64,000 nucleotides of DNA from Pseudanabaena biceps (GTDB taxonomy: Bacteria; Cyanobacteriota; Cyanobacteriia; Pseudanabaenales; Pseudanabaenaceae): positions 3,193,001-3,257,000 of the forward strand of contig JAATWA010000001.1 of NCBI GenBank assembly GCA_013361095.1. The letters run 5' to 3'. Positions within the stretch are counted from its first letter, which is position 1. The number at the start of each line of letters is the position of its first letter. The notes below the pieces were generated by a model. That model was given only the letters and a program-made list of their open reading frames with translations, searched no databases and was not told the origin of the DNA. Below, in pieces: positions 1 to 8,790 of this stretch. Position numbers and translations under genes: made by a program.

Positions 1-121
1 GATACGTCAGATACGTCGTCAGAGTCAAATCCATAAAGCCTTGACATTAAAAGTGTATAGCGATCGCTAAGTGTAAGGACATAAAACCCAATAATTGGCT
101 AGCGGCTAGCCGCCAGCCAAT

Positions 122-226
122 TACAGCGCCTTGCGCTAACTTAAACCACAGAGAAATTCGTGAAAGCGCCGCGAAGCGGCGCTTTCACGAATTTCTCTGT
201 ACTACTTAAAGCCTCAATAGGCTGTA
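122..226. repeat. Modular palindromic repeat, copy 1
   Basis: A roughly 105-bp element whose centre is a hairpin with arms GAGAAATTCGTGAAAGCGCCGC and its complement around a GAA loop. Outside the hairpin are conserved modules: TACAGCGCCTTGCGCTAACTT on one side, and AAGCCTCAATAGGCTGTA on the other. The same element lies inverted at 33656-33758 with almost the same sequence, and a third with a different central hairpin is at 18879-18983. The rest of the 471-bp gap before the first gene holds two further hairpins (about 86-115 and 276-325) and no gene. Confidence 0.75.
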
Positions 227-275
227 TTGGGCTTTGATTTGTTCTCAAACAAATCTTTGCGATCAAACTCGAACC

Positions 276-325
276 AAGAATTTTTTAAAAGTGTTGCAAA
301 GCAACACTTTTAAAAAATTCTTGTG
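276..325. repeat. Long hairpin repeat (AAGAATTTTTTAAAAG arms)
   Basis: A hairpin with arms of about 22 bp around AAAGTGTTGC-AAA-GCAACACTTT, bordered by GAACC on the left and GGTTC on the right. Related structures with the same GAACC/GGTT borders lie at 9603-9662 and 57876-57940, so this looks like a second palindrome subfamily rather than a gene-specific terminator. Confidence 0.65.
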
Positions 326-410
326 GTTCCTTTATGGCTAGAGAATCGAGGGACGGCGCTTTACACTATCCCTCGATTCTCAAGTTGTTGTAACAAAAAA
401 CCACGGCAGG

Positions 411-457
411 ATACTTTAACCTCTTGAGGAGGTTAAAGTATAAGTAGATACTTATAC
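411..457 (+). promoter_or_regulatory. Overlapping inverted repeats in the DAHP synthase leader
   Basis: Two inverted repeats sit directly before the ribosome binding site of the DAHP synthase gene. The first pairs ATACTTTAACCTC (411-423) with GAGGTTAAAGTAT (429-441). The second is GTATAAGTA-GA-TACTTATAC (438-457). They share bases 438-441, so in RNA they could not both form fully. The likely Shine-Dalgarno GGAG follows at 458-461. Seen: the symmetry. Inferred: an operator or an attenuator-like switch. No factor is identified. Confidence 0.4.
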
Positions 458-471
458 GGAGTTATAACGGC

Positions 472-1605
472 GTGTCCCCAACTGAAGTCGCAAATATTTC
501 TAGTCAAGGAATATCAGCATTAGATGACAACTCAGATCAAAATTTAGACCAACTCAAGACTAGTGATTTGCACGTAGTCGAGACCTGTCCATTGCTAGCT
601 CCAGTGGAGGTCAAAGCCCAGTTACCCATTACTCCAGCGATCGCCAAGGTGGTTTCCCAGTCAAGGGACAGAATTCGCAATATTTTAAAAGGTAGCGATC
701 GCCGCTTGTTAGTAGTGGTTGGTCCCTGCTCGATTCATGATGTCAAGGCTGCTCGTGAATATGCCGAAAAATTAGCCAAATTTCGCGATCAAGTCAGTGA
801 TGCTCTCGAAATTGTGATGCGGGTTTATTTCGAGAAACCCCGCACTACGATCGGTTGGAAAGGTTTAATTAACGACCCACATCTCAACGGAACGTTTGAT
901 ATTAATTACGGTATCTGCATGGCGCGGGAATTATTACTAGATGTCGCAAAATTGGGCTTGCCCAGTGCCACTGAGTTACTTGATCCCATTGTGCCGCAAT
1001 ATCTGGCTGATTTGATCTCATGGACTGCGATCGGGGCTAGAACTACTGAGAGCCAAACTCATCGTGAAATGTCTTCTGGTCTATCAATGCCCGTCGGTTT
1101 CAAAAACGGCACAGATGGCGGCATTGATGTGGCGATTAACGCAATGCTCTCAGCACGTCAGCCTCATCGTTTTCTCGGTGTGAACAATGATGGCTTAGCT
1201 AGTATCATTACTACTTCGGGAAATCCTGATGGTCATATCGTTTTGCGTGGCGGTAAGCAAGGTACTAACTATGACAAGGTTCATGTTGAGGCGATCGCAA
1301 ATCGTCTAAGCGATCGCAATTTACTGCCTTACATGATGGTTGATTGTAGCCACGATAATAGCGGTCAAGATTACAAAAATCAGCCAATTGTTTTGCAAGA
1401 TATTGCTGAGCAAGTGCGAAGTGGTTCAGAAAATATTGTCGGCATCATGCTTGAAAGTCATCTTAATCGTGGTAAGCAACCTTTTCCAAAGGATTTAAAT
1501 AAATTGGAATATGGCAAGAGTATTACGGACGGCTGTATTAATTTCGAGCAAACTGTTGAAACTTTAACGGATCTTGCTAATGCCGTTAGATCAGGTCGTT
1601 TCTAG
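472..1605 (+). CDS. 3-deoxy-7-phosphoheptulonate synthase (DAHP synthase, class I, AroFGH type)
   Basis: This enzyme condenses phosphoenolpyruvate and erythrose 4-phosphate, the first step of the shikimate pathway to aromatic amino acids, in the cytosol. The 377-residue protein has the class I core: GPCSIHD near residue 84 (metal-binding Cys), EKPRTTIGWKG, the TTESQTHREM and GFKNGTDG segments, CSHDNSG (metal His), GIMLESH (Glu) and a C-terminal SITDGC (Asp). The N-terminus is about 30 residues longer than in the E. coli enzymes. The start is GTG with GGAG about ten bases upstream; no ATG lies between it and the conserved region. It stands alone, with paired hairpins before and after it. Which aromatic amino acid inhibits it cannot be read from the sequence. 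Confidence 0.95.
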   Translation: MSPTEVANISSQGISALDDNSDQNLDQLKTSDLHVVETCPLLAPVEVKAQLPITPAIAKVVSQSRDRIRNILKGSDRRLLVVVGPCSIHDVKAAREYAEKLAKFRDQVSDALEIVMRVYFEKPRTTIGWKGLINDPHLNGTFDINYGICMARELLLDVAKLGLPSATELLDPIVPQYLADLISWTAIGARTTESQTHREMSSGLSMPVGFKNGTDGGIDVAINAMLSARQPHRFLGVNNDGLASIITTSGNPDGHIVLRGGKQGTNYDKVHVEAIANRLSDRNLLPYMMVDCSHDNSGQDYKNQPIVLQDIAEQVRSGSENIVGIMLESHLNRGKQPFPKDLNKLEYGKSITDGCINFEQTVETLTDLANAVRSGRF

Positions 1606-1686
1606 CCATTAAAAAAGAGAGAGGCGGCGCGAAGCGCCGCCTCTCTCTTTTTAATGGCTAGTGGCGGCGCGAAGCGCTGCCACTAG
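1603..1686. terminator. Two consecutive long hairpins between convergent genes
   Basis: The first hairpin begins at the stop codon of the DAHP synthase gene (arms TAGCCATT...GCGGCGC around GAA, one bulged base). The second (1658-1686) pairs CTAGTGGCGGCGC with its near complement. A T-rich run follows. Its position between convergent genes fits a bidirectional terminator, although the GCGGCGC-GAA-GCGCCGC core is that of the dispersed repeat family. Confidence 0.65.
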
Positions 1687-1700
1687 CCTGCGGGCTTTTT

Positions 1701-3437
1701 TTAAACACTTAATTGATATTTAACTTGCGCTAAATGATAGAGAGGTCGCCATACCAAGCGATTTGTCGTTACTACTAATAAAGACATCACAATAGTAGAA
1801 GCCAATAAAAGCGGAAAATCTCCCGCATCAGAGGCTTGAGTAATCGTCGAGCCAAGCCCTGTCGCAGTTAATACCTTACCCTGAAATTTTACATATTCCC
1901 CCGCAATACTGGCATTCCATGCGCCACCCACCGCCGTAATAATTCCCGTTACTAAGTAAGGAAAAATCCCGGGTAAAATCAACGTCTGCCAACGTTGCCA
2001 AGGCGAAAGTTTGTAAACTCTAGCGGCTTCAAATAATTCAGAAGGAATTGCCTGCGCCCCCGCAATTACATTGAATAAGATATACCACATACTTCCCAAA
2101 GTCATCAAAATCACGGCTCCAATATCTAACCCTCCCGCGACATTCCCCAAATAGAGTAATAGAACAGGAAATAAAGCTGTCGCTGGAACAGAAGCAGCAA
2201 TTTGGACAATCGGTTGTAAAATTTGAGCTAGCTTAGGATTACGACCAATAGTTACACCGATGGGAACCGTAATAATCAGTGAAATAACCAGCACAACCAA
2301 TACGCGAATCGCGGTAAATAGAGCGCCGACTAAGACAGTTTGCCAAGCACTTAGTGACATCTTACCGAGTAAGGCGATCGCTTGAAATGCGCCATTCACA
2401 ACAATAAAACCTACTAGTCCTAAAAATAGCCAATTAATTAATTTAAACTGTCTTGAGCCTTGACGTTTACTACTAACTGCCTTAGCTGTACGACGACTAA
2501 AACTATGATTTACTGCTTCCGAAATTGGCACAAATAGGCGATCACTAATAATCCGCATCGTTGGCGATCGTCTTAAAAAGTCTAGTACCCTTGACTCTGG
2601 CACTTGAGCTGCTTCAACGGTTTCATTTTTAAACTTCTCAGCCCACGCAATCAAAGGTCGCCATACTAAATAATCAATGATAGTAATAATGCTCACTAAA
2701 ACCGCTAAGCCACTGAAAATCGCCAAATTATCACCTGCATCCGCTGCTGCTCTCAAAAAAGAACCCAACCCCGGCAAAGTAAAATCGCGATTAGAGAGGG
2801 TAAAAGATTCTGTTTCCATCAAAAAGAACCAGCCTCCAGCCACAGACATTACACTATTCCAGACTAAGCCCACTATTCCTGAAGGTAACTCTAAAGACCA
2901 AAATCTTTGCCATCCGCCCAGACGATAAACTTGACTGGCTTCAATCAATTCTTGCGGAATACTTGTGAGAGATTGATAGAAGCTAAAGGTCATATTCCAA
3001 GTCATTCCTGTAAAAATGAGCAATATCGACGCGATTTCAATGCCTATTCTTTGCCCTGGAAATATACCAACTAAGGCTAATACTACCGCAGGCAAAAATG
3101 AAAGTACTGGAATTGATTGCAAAATATCTAAAAGGGGAACCAATACCTTTTCCCATAATGGAGAACGGTAGGCGATATAGGCGTAGGTGAGACTAAAAAT
3201 CAATGAGCAGGCATAGGCTGCCATCATTCTTACTAGCGTTTGTAATGCATAACCAGGAAGAGAACTTAGCGATAGACTAACTTCATAGCCGCGATCGTAA
3301 GTACCAGTAAATTTACTAGCAGTCTCCACAAATATAAAAATTACAGCCACGATCGCAAACGGCAGTAAGATATCGCCGAAACTCCATCGCGAACGGAACT
3401 CTGATTTGGGATCGATAGTTGGCTGAAACATGGGCAA
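1701..3437 (-). CDS. ABC transporter permease, two fused permease domains (nitrate/taurine-type family)
   Basis: The 578-residue inner-membrane protein contains two BPD_transp_1 permease domains in tandem (roughly residues 80-270 and 360-570), separated by a polar linker. Each has the EAA-type loop: PQELIEASQVYRLGGWQRFWSLELP and PSELFEAARVYKLSPWQRWQTLILP, where the ATPase docks. It would form the membrane channel of the importer with the ATPase encoded just upstream on the same strand (gap about 110 bp, holding a hairpin). The fused two-domain form is known in cyanobacteria. The family moves small anions or organic ions; the substrate cannot be told. No substrate-binding protein gene is adjacent. 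Confidence 0.9.
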   Translation of the reverse strand: MPMFQPTIDPKSEFRSRWSFGDILLPFAIVAVIFIFVETASKFTGTYDRGYEVSLSLSSLPGYALQTLVRMMAAYACSLIFSLTYAYIAYRSPLWEKVLVPLLDILQSIPVLSFLPAVVLALVGIFPGQRIGIEIASILLIFTGMTWNMTFSFYQSLTSIPQELIEASQVYRLGGWQRFWSLELPSGIVGLVWNSVMSVAGGWFFLMETESFTLSNRDFTLPGLGSFLRAAADAGDNLAIFSGLAVLVSIITIIDYLVWRPLIAWAEKFKNETVEAAQVPESRVLDFLRRSPTMRIISDRLFVPISEAVNHSFSRRTAKAVSSKRQGSRQFKLINWLFLGLVGFIVVNGAFQAIALLGKMSLSAWQTVLVGALFTAIRVLVVLVISLIITVPIGVTIGRNPKLAQILQPIVQIAASVPATALFPVLLLYLGNVAGGLDIGAVILMTLGSMWYILFNVIAGAQAIPSELFEAARVYKLSPWQRWQTLILPGIFPYLVTGIITAVGGAWNASIAGEYVKFQGKVLTATGLGSTITQASDAGDFPLLLASTIVMSLLVVTTNRLVWRPLYHLAQVKYQLSV

Positions 3438-3472
3438 CTCAATTTAAGGGATTTGGGTAAGAAATCAGCCAT

Positions 3473-3525
3473 AAAACCCAAGAGATAGTTGCGGCGCTTT
3501 GTGCCGCAACTATCTCTTGGGTTTT
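3473..3525. repeat. AAAACCCAAGAGA palindrome between ABC genes
   Basis: A 25-bp stem (AAAACCCAAGAGATAGTTGC plus GCGGCGC) around TTT, lying between the ATPase and permease genes of one transcription unit. The same arms recur at 24876-24912 and, with small changes, at 50329-50381 and 61957-62009. In this position it may lower permease expression relative to the ATPase or protect the upstream mRNA; that is an inference. Confidence 0.6.
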
Positions 3526-3549
3526 GGCTTTAGCTATATACACTTAGCA

Positions 3550-4908
3550 TCAACTGGCTACAGATTCCAAATCTTCACTATCTGTCACGCTGTCTTCAAT
3601 AAAAATTTCACCAGAGGGTTCATCATAACTAAACAGCTCAGCATATCGTCCCCAATCCATCGCTGTTCTTAGTTGACGTTGAGCTTCTTTACTGGTGAAG
3701 TGGTTTTCTAAAATATCTAAAACTAGTTCTTCAGAAATCCGTCGATTTCGTTTTGCCTGTAAAAGTTGGCATATTTGCTGTACCAGACGAATATTTTGCT
3801 GTAATAAATCACGAATGATGGCTTTCCGTTCGTCAATACTACTATTAATAAATTTCTCGCCGATCGCCGCTAGTTGGATATCGCCTTCCGTAATTACCAC
3901 TAGCTCCAATAACTTACTAGCATCAACAATTGGCAAGATATCATCTACTTCCAATAATAATTCTTGAGCAATTCTATATAAATCCTTCTCTTTGCGGTCT
4001 TCTAATAATTCCATTAAACCTGCCACTGAGCCGATGCGGACATGGGGAAGAGATTGATATTTGATTTGTGCCTTAGGTGCTGATGTGAGGGTGGTCGTCG
4101 TAGGTGGCTGAGAGGAAATATCGGGTAGATCAGGATTAGTTAGGATTTTATAAACCTGATCGACTAGAGCTTGAAATTCTGGACTTTTGCGATCGCGATA
4201 ATGGGGTAGCGTAATTGGTAAATCTGCCCTGATTCTCCCCGGGTTGCGACCCAACACAATCACGCGATCGGCGAGTGTCACCGCCTCTTCGATTCCATGA
4301 GTCACTATCAAGATTGATTTGGTAGGAATTCGTTTTTCCAGCCATAGATCCAGCAACTCAAATCGTAGGTTTTCGGCTGTCAAAACATCCAAAGCTGAAA
4401 ATGGCTCATCCATGCACAAAAGTTCTGGTTCCACTGCTAAGGCTCTCGCAAAACCCACCCTCTGGCGCATTCCGCCTGACAACTCCTTAGGGTAAGCATT
4501 TTCAAATCCATCTAGTCCAATCACATCGATCATTCTCAATGCTTTCTGCAAGCGAGTCTCTTTTGCTTCTCCCTTTGCCTTGAGTCCCAATTCCACATTC
4601 TCTAAAACCGTCAGCCAAGGATAAAGCGCAAAATTCTGAAATACGATCGCCGCTCCTGGATTTAGACCAATTAAAGGGCGATTGTAGTAAAGTACTTTAC
4701 CGCTAGAGGGAGGTATTAAGCCTGCAATCATCCGCATTAACGTAGATTTCCCAGAACCAGAAGGTCCCAAAAGCGCAATAATTTCACCAACCTGTAATTG
4801 ACAACTAATATTTTCAATAATTGAGATAGTCTGCCCATTGGGCTGTAAATAAGATTTACCAATATTTTCTAAGCGGACAAAGCTAGTTTTTGCGGTGTTT
4901 TGAACCAT
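3550..4908 (-). CDS. ABC transporter ATP-binding protein with AAA-associated C-terminal domain
   Basis: The energising subunit of the importer. The N-terminal 260 residues are an ABC ATPase with Walker A GPSGSGKST (48-56), the signature LSGGMRQR, Walker B LLCMDEPFSALD and the H-loop VTHG. Residues from about 290 to 440 form the AAA-associated C-terminal domain found in many cyanobacterial relatives of nitrate/sulfonate ATPases. This is a regulatory region, not a fused binding protein. The gene is first in a two-gene minus-strand unit with the fused permease. At 452 residues it is longer than a standard ATPase (about 260) because of that domain. Substrate unknown. Confidence 0.9.
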   Translation of the reverse strand: MVQNTAKTSFVRLENIGKSYLQPNGQTISIIENISCQLQVGEIIALLGPSGSGKSTLMRMIAGLIPPSSGKVLYYNRPLIGLNPGAAIVFQNFALYPWLTVLENVELGLKAKGEAKETRLQKALRMIDVIGLDGFENAYPKELSGGMRQRVGFARALAVEPELLCMDEPFSALDVLTAENLRFELLDLWLEKRIPTKSILIVTHGIEEAVTLADRVIVLGRNPGRIRADLPITLPHYRDRKSPEFQALVDQVYKILTNPDLPDISSQPPTTTTLTSAPKAQIKYQSLPHVRIGSVAGLMELLEDRKEKDLYRIAQELLLEVDDILPIVDASKLLELVVITEGDIQLAAIGEKFINSSIDERKAIIRDLLQQNIRLVQQICQLLQAKRNRRISEELVLDILENHFTSKEAQRQLRTAMDWGRYAELFSYDEPSGEIFIEDSVTDSEDLESVAS

Positions 4909-5421
4909 AGGGCTATCGTAGTTATCTTGATTCGGTGGTAATAAGCCTTAATGTCTAGGCTATGTTCATTATTACAGTTTTTGCAATAGCTAAAAATAAA
5001 ACACAAGTTGATAAATGCTTGCACATTGGACATTTATCAACTTGTACTACCAAATTAATTGCTAAACAATTAACTGCAATTCCTAATTTAGTAAAGTATG
5101 GGATTGTGTGGAACTTGCTTAAAAATTACTATATGACTATAGTCATAAACTTCCTTATAAAGAAGTGACAATTTCATCTTTATACTGGCTTCCAAATTAA
5201 GGGCATTTGCCAGCTAAGCAGGGATAGGGGCTGAAACGACCATTTCATGCCGACAAAATTGACGCAAATACGCCAATCACGCTTTCACTAACCAGTGCCT
5301 ACATCGATACTAAACTTCAAAACTTATGGCGCTAAGCTTACTCTATAGATTTTGAAGTTTTATATTTAATTTTGCCTAGCTACTTATATAATCCAATAAA
5401 TCAACTTCTACACTTAGATAC
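4909..5421. other. Intergenic region between divergent genes
   Basis: No convincing gene. It holds one hairpin (5003-5045, 15-bp arms ACAAGTTGATAAATG, 13-base loop) and one perfect 16-bp palindrome at 5132-5147. Promoters for the divergent ABC ATPase and glycosyltransferase genes must lie here, but I cannot place them with confidence. A 68-codon open frame across it covers the hairpin and has no protein-like character. Confidence 0.5.
5132..5147. promoter_or_regulatory. Perfect 16-bp palindrome, candidate operator
   Basis: The sequence TATGACTATAGTCATA is a perfect dyad in the gap between two divergent genes, a usual place for a dimeric repressor or activator site. Only the symmetry and position support it. 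Confidence 0.25.
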
Positions 5422-6687
5422 ATGATCAACTCCCTTGTTTCAGTTCCTGTGGGAACATTCCAAGTTAATGAATTGCTTGTTTCTGAGAGCTTTCAATCAG
5501 ATTTTGAAGAATCCACTCAACAGATTCAAAAACAAGTTACTTTTTCTTTAATCGTTCCCACTTATAACGAGAGTAAAAATTTAGCAAGATTAGTTGAAAT
5601 TCTGACAGAGTTGTTAGATGGATACTTTGTTGATAAAGATCAAACCTATGAACTAGTTATTGTTGACGATAATAGTCCAGATTTAACATGGCAGGTGGGG
5701 CTTGACTTAATGCCTAGTTATCCTCGGTTGCGGATAATGCGTCGTCAAGGTGAAAAAGGCTTGTCTACGGCAGTAATTCGTGGTTGGCAGGCTGCTCAAG
5801 GCGAAGTATTGGGGGTGATCGATGGAGACTTACAGCATCCACCTGAAACTTTGTTAAAGATGCTTGATGAGATGAATAATGGTGCAGACTTAACCGTAGC
5901 TAGCCGCCATGCTGAAGGCGGCGGTGTTAGTGATTGGGGATTTATTCGCCGCTTGCTATCGCGTGGGGCGCAAATGCTGGGATTGTTGATCTTGCCCAAT
6001 GTGATCGGGCGGGTGTCCGATCCGATGAGTGGATATTTCATGGTTAGGCGTAGCGCGATCGCGAACTGTCCGATGAATCCCTTGGGTTACAAAATCTTGA
6101 TTGAGGTGCTAGGGCGCGGCAATATCGGCACTGTCGCTGAGGTGGGTTATGTGTTTCAGGAACGTCAAGAGGGAGAAAGCAAGGTTACTTGGCGGCAATA
6201 TGTGGATTATATTTTGCATTTGTTGAGATTGCGATCGCGTGGCAGGGTTGGCAAAATCCGCGCCAAGTTTCAACTTCCTGTCCAGCGTTTTCTCAGGTTT
6301 GGCTTGGTGGGCTTTAGCGGTGTATTTGTGGATATGGCGATGTTGTTTTTACTCAGTGATGCTTCAACCTTGGCGATGGGACTGACCCGCAGTAAACTAA
6401 TCGCATCGGAAGTGGCAATTGTGAATAACTTCCTATGGAATGATATGTGGACATTTCGCGACTTTTCCAGTCAACAAGTAGGATGGCGGAAGCGAGTTAA
6501 GCGATTTGTGAAGTTTAATCTGATTTGTTTACTAGGAATTGGACTAAATTTAATTATTCTCAATATCCTCTACAACTACTTTGGTATTAATAAATATCTG
6601 GCTAACCTAATTGCAATCGCGATCGTGACGATTTGGAACTTCTGGTTTAATCTCAAACTGAGCTGGCGAGTTACCCAAACTAAATGA
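5422..6687 (+). CDS. GT2 glycosyltransferase fused to a GtrA-like membrane domain
   Basis: Residues about 40-270 form a family 2 glycosyltransferase of the dolichol-/polyprenyl-phosphate mannosyltransferase type: FSLIVPTYNES, LVIVDDNSPD and the catalytic GVIDGDLQHPPE. Residues about 285-420 form a GtrA-like domain with four predicted membrane segments. The usual role of such fusions is to transfer a sugar from a nucleotide donor to polyprenyl phosphate at the inner face and help present the lipid-linked sugar across the membrane. The next gene, a GT39-like transferase, uses such donors, which supports a joint role in surface glycan or glycoprotein synthesis. The last 96 bp are duplicated at 9471-9566. 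Confidence 0.9.
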   Translation: MINSLVSVPVGTFQVNELLVSESFQSDFEESTQQIQKQVTFSLIVPTYNESKNLARLVEILTELLDGYFVDKDQTYELVIVDDNSPDLTWQVGLDLMPSYPRLRIMRRQGEKGLSTAVIRGWQAAQGEVLGVIDGDLQHPPETLLKMLDEMNNGADLTVASRHAEGGGVSDWGFIRRLLSRGAQMLGLLILPNVIGRVSDPMSGYFMVRRSAIANCPMNPLGYKILIEVLGRGNIGTVAEVGYVFQERQEGESKVTWRQYVDYILHLLRLRSRGRVGKIRAKFQLPVQRFLRFGLVGFSGVFVDMAMLFLLSDASTLAMGLTRSKLIASEVAIVNNFLWNDMWTFRDFSSQQVGWRKRVKRFVKFNLICLLGIGLNLIILNILYNYFGINKYLANLIAIAIVTIWNFWFNLKLSWRVTQTK

Positions 6688-6724
6688 TTCTAGTTACTTT
6701 TTATGGTAGTTCTAAAAGAAAATA

Positions 6725-6838
6725 GGTGATGTTTCACATTTATGGAATTAGTTCATTTGATAGAAACGACAAACTCATATCAGCATGTTTTATAACTTAT
6801 GCTTATAATTCGCTTTTTAACAAATGTGAAACACTACC
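6725..6838. mobile_element. MITE-like element, family B, copy 1 (about 114 bp)
   Basis: The ends are inverted repeats, GGTGATGTTTCACATTTATG and the complement of GGTAGTGTTTCACATTTGTT. The interior shares words such as CATGCTGATATGAG with the element at 28927-29039 when one copy is reverse-complemented. There is no room for a transposase, so it would be a non-autonomous element. A target duplication is not clear. Confidence 0.65.
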
Positions 6839-6900
6839 GATAACTTGTTGTTTTGTTTTGATTTTTTAAGGACTAACTTCTATCAACTAAAAGAGTAAAC

Positions 6901-8511
6901 ATGATAACTTCTAATCTTGGCAATTTAAAAAAACTATCAAGTAATTGGTTCTCTATATTACTGGTAGCAATAATCATTTTAGGTATAGTACTTCGGTGTA
7001 TTAATATTGATGGTCGTGTATATTGGGGTGATGAAATTGTAACTTCTTTAAGAATGTCTGGATACACAACAGAAGAAGTCGTCCAAAACCTTTCAAGCAA
7101 ATCGTCTTTTAGCGTTTTAGATTTACAGGAATATCAGCGCCCTAATGCAAAAAATGATCTGACTACTACAGTAAAAGGATTAATAGTAGAGGAGGCACAA
7201 CATACTCCTATATATTTCATTCTAGCACGTCTCTGGATACAACTATTCAATAATTTTACGAATGGAGTAACCGCAATCAGAAGTTTTTCTGTTTTTATAA
7301 GTTTAGTATCTTTTCCTTGTTTATATTGGCTTTGCTGTGAATTATTCAAATCTCACTACGTGGGATTAATCTCAGTAGCAATGTTTGCAGTTTCTCCATT
7401 TAATTTTGTTTATGCACAGGAAGCAAGACCTCCAGTGATATGGATCTTAGGAATTATAATATCAAATGCTTTGTTTTTAAGATGTATACGCCTCAACACT
7501 AAATTTGATTGGATTGCATATGCTATATCAATCACCTTTAATCTTTATACATTTCTATTTTCTTTTTTAGTATTTGTTGGTCATGGCATATACATTTTTA
7601 TAATACAAAAGTTTAAGCCAACAAAACTTGTTATTTCTTATTTAATTGCCATTATTTTAGGAATAGTGGGCTTTGTTCCTTGGATACTAATATTATTTTC
7701 TAATCTTAAGACAATCAGTAGCGCTATCGGATGGTCTTCCGAAAAAATTGGGGCTTTAAATTTATTAAGAATGACTCTAAATAACCTTAGAGATGTATAT
7801 TTTTCACTTGGCGATGGATATGCCTATCTAACCTTTATATTGCTTATTGTTATAGGCTTTTCTCTCTACCACTTAATCAATACTTCTTCTAGTAAAGTTT
7901 CATACTTTGTATTGATCTTGTTTGGTATGAATATTGTTTCAATACTTTTACCAGATATTATAAATGGTGGCACAAAGCGCTCAGCGGCTTCTCGTTACTT
8001 CATCGCCTCGTATTTAGGATTAAATTTAGCTCTTGCTTACTTATTTACATCTTTTACAAGTTCTCTAAGTTCTTTCTCAAAACACATCAAAATATTTAAC
8101 AATTTAGTTGTGACCTCTTTACTAGCTCTTGGGTTAATAAGCTGTATTTCTATTTCTCAATCAGGTGTCTCATTTAACCAAGCGACCTACAGAAATATAG
8201 ATAGTATATCTAAGAGCATTAGCAAGTATGAAGATCCATTAGTTATTGCTAATTACAAATATACTAATAATGTTATTGGGATGATTGGATTGAGTTATAA
8301 AATCAGACCTAATACCCAATTTCAAATATTTGATAATAATTATCAAAAACTTGATGTTAGTACTTCAAAGTCTATATTTGTATATGGTGGTAATAATGAT
8401 GGTTTTATAGAAACTATAAAAGACACATACGAGCCTCAATTAATTTTTGATGATCGCAATAATTTATGCTGTTCTGAAACCTTATGGTATTTAAAACCAA
8501 GACAAGGATAA
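6901..8511 (+). CDS. GT39-like polytopic glycosyltransferase
   Basis: A 536-residue membrane protein with about ten to twelve hydrophobic segments. The first periplasmic loop carries the acidic motif VYWGDEIVTSLRMSG, the position of the catalytic Asp/Glu in the GT39/ArnT/PMT fold, followed by QHTPIYFILARLWIQLF, also typical. It likely transfers a sugar from a polyprenyl-phosphate donor to a lipid or protein outside the membrane. The upstream GT2-GtrA gene could make that donor. The gene is strongly AT-rich and has no GCGATCGC octamer, unlike its neighbours, which suggests recent transfer. The exact acceptor is unknown. Confidence 0.75.
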   Translation: MITSNLGNLKKLSSNWFSILLVAIIILGIVLRCINIDGRVYWGDEIVTSLRMSGYTTEEVVQNLSSKSSFSVLDLQEYQRPNAKNDLTTTVKGLIVEEAQHTPIYFILARLWIQLFNNFTNGVTAIRSFSVFISLVSFPCLYWLCCELFKSHYVGLISVAMFAVSPFNFVYAQEARPPVIWILGIIISNALFLRCIRLNTKFDWIAYAISITFNLYTFLFSFLVFVGHGIYIFIIQKFKPTKLVISYLIAIILGIVGFVPWILILFSNLKTISSAIGWSSEKIGALNLLRMTLNNLRDVYFSLGDGYAYLTFILLIVIGFSLYHLINTSSSKVSYFVLILFGMNIVSILLPDIINGGTKRSAASRYFIASYLGLNLALAYLFTSFTSSLSSFSKHIKIFNNLVVTSLLALGLISCISISQSGVSFNQATYRNIDSISKSISKYEDPLVIANYKYTNNVIGMIGLSYKIRPNTQFQIFDNNYQKLDVSTSKSIFVYGGNNDGFIETIKDTYEPQLIFDDRNNLCCSETLWYLKPRQG

Positions 8512-8522
8512 TTGCTCTAGTG

Positions 8523-8567
8523 ATAGGTAAGGATGGGCGGCGCTTCGCGCCGCCCATCCTTACCTAT
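8523..8567. terminator. Long hairpin downstream of the GT39-like gene
   Basis: A 21-bp perfect stem (ATAGGTAAGGATGGGCGGCGC) around TTC, twelve bases after the stop codon. It has the GGCGGCGC core of the dispersed palindromes and could also end transcription. Confidence 0.6.
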
Positions 8568-8790
8568 TTAAATCCTTTCCTTTTTAGCACTACCCATATT
8601 TGAGATTGCCAAAAAAGATATAATTACTTAGTGTAATGACACCTACAAAGTCTGAACTAACATCTTTCTATTTGATTACACTGCCAACTTGGGTAACGCT
8701 TTCAACATTAATTGCTGTGCCAATTATTTTTGGGCCATTCAGTTGGCAAGATAGTAAACTAACGAGCTTAATCGCCTTGTCAGTATTTAC

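Noticed and set aside
4962..5168. A 68-codon plus-strand frame in the gap between the ABC ATPase and the glycosyltransferase
   Set aside because: It spans a hairpin and a palindrome, lacks a ribosome binding site and reads as random AT-rich sequence.
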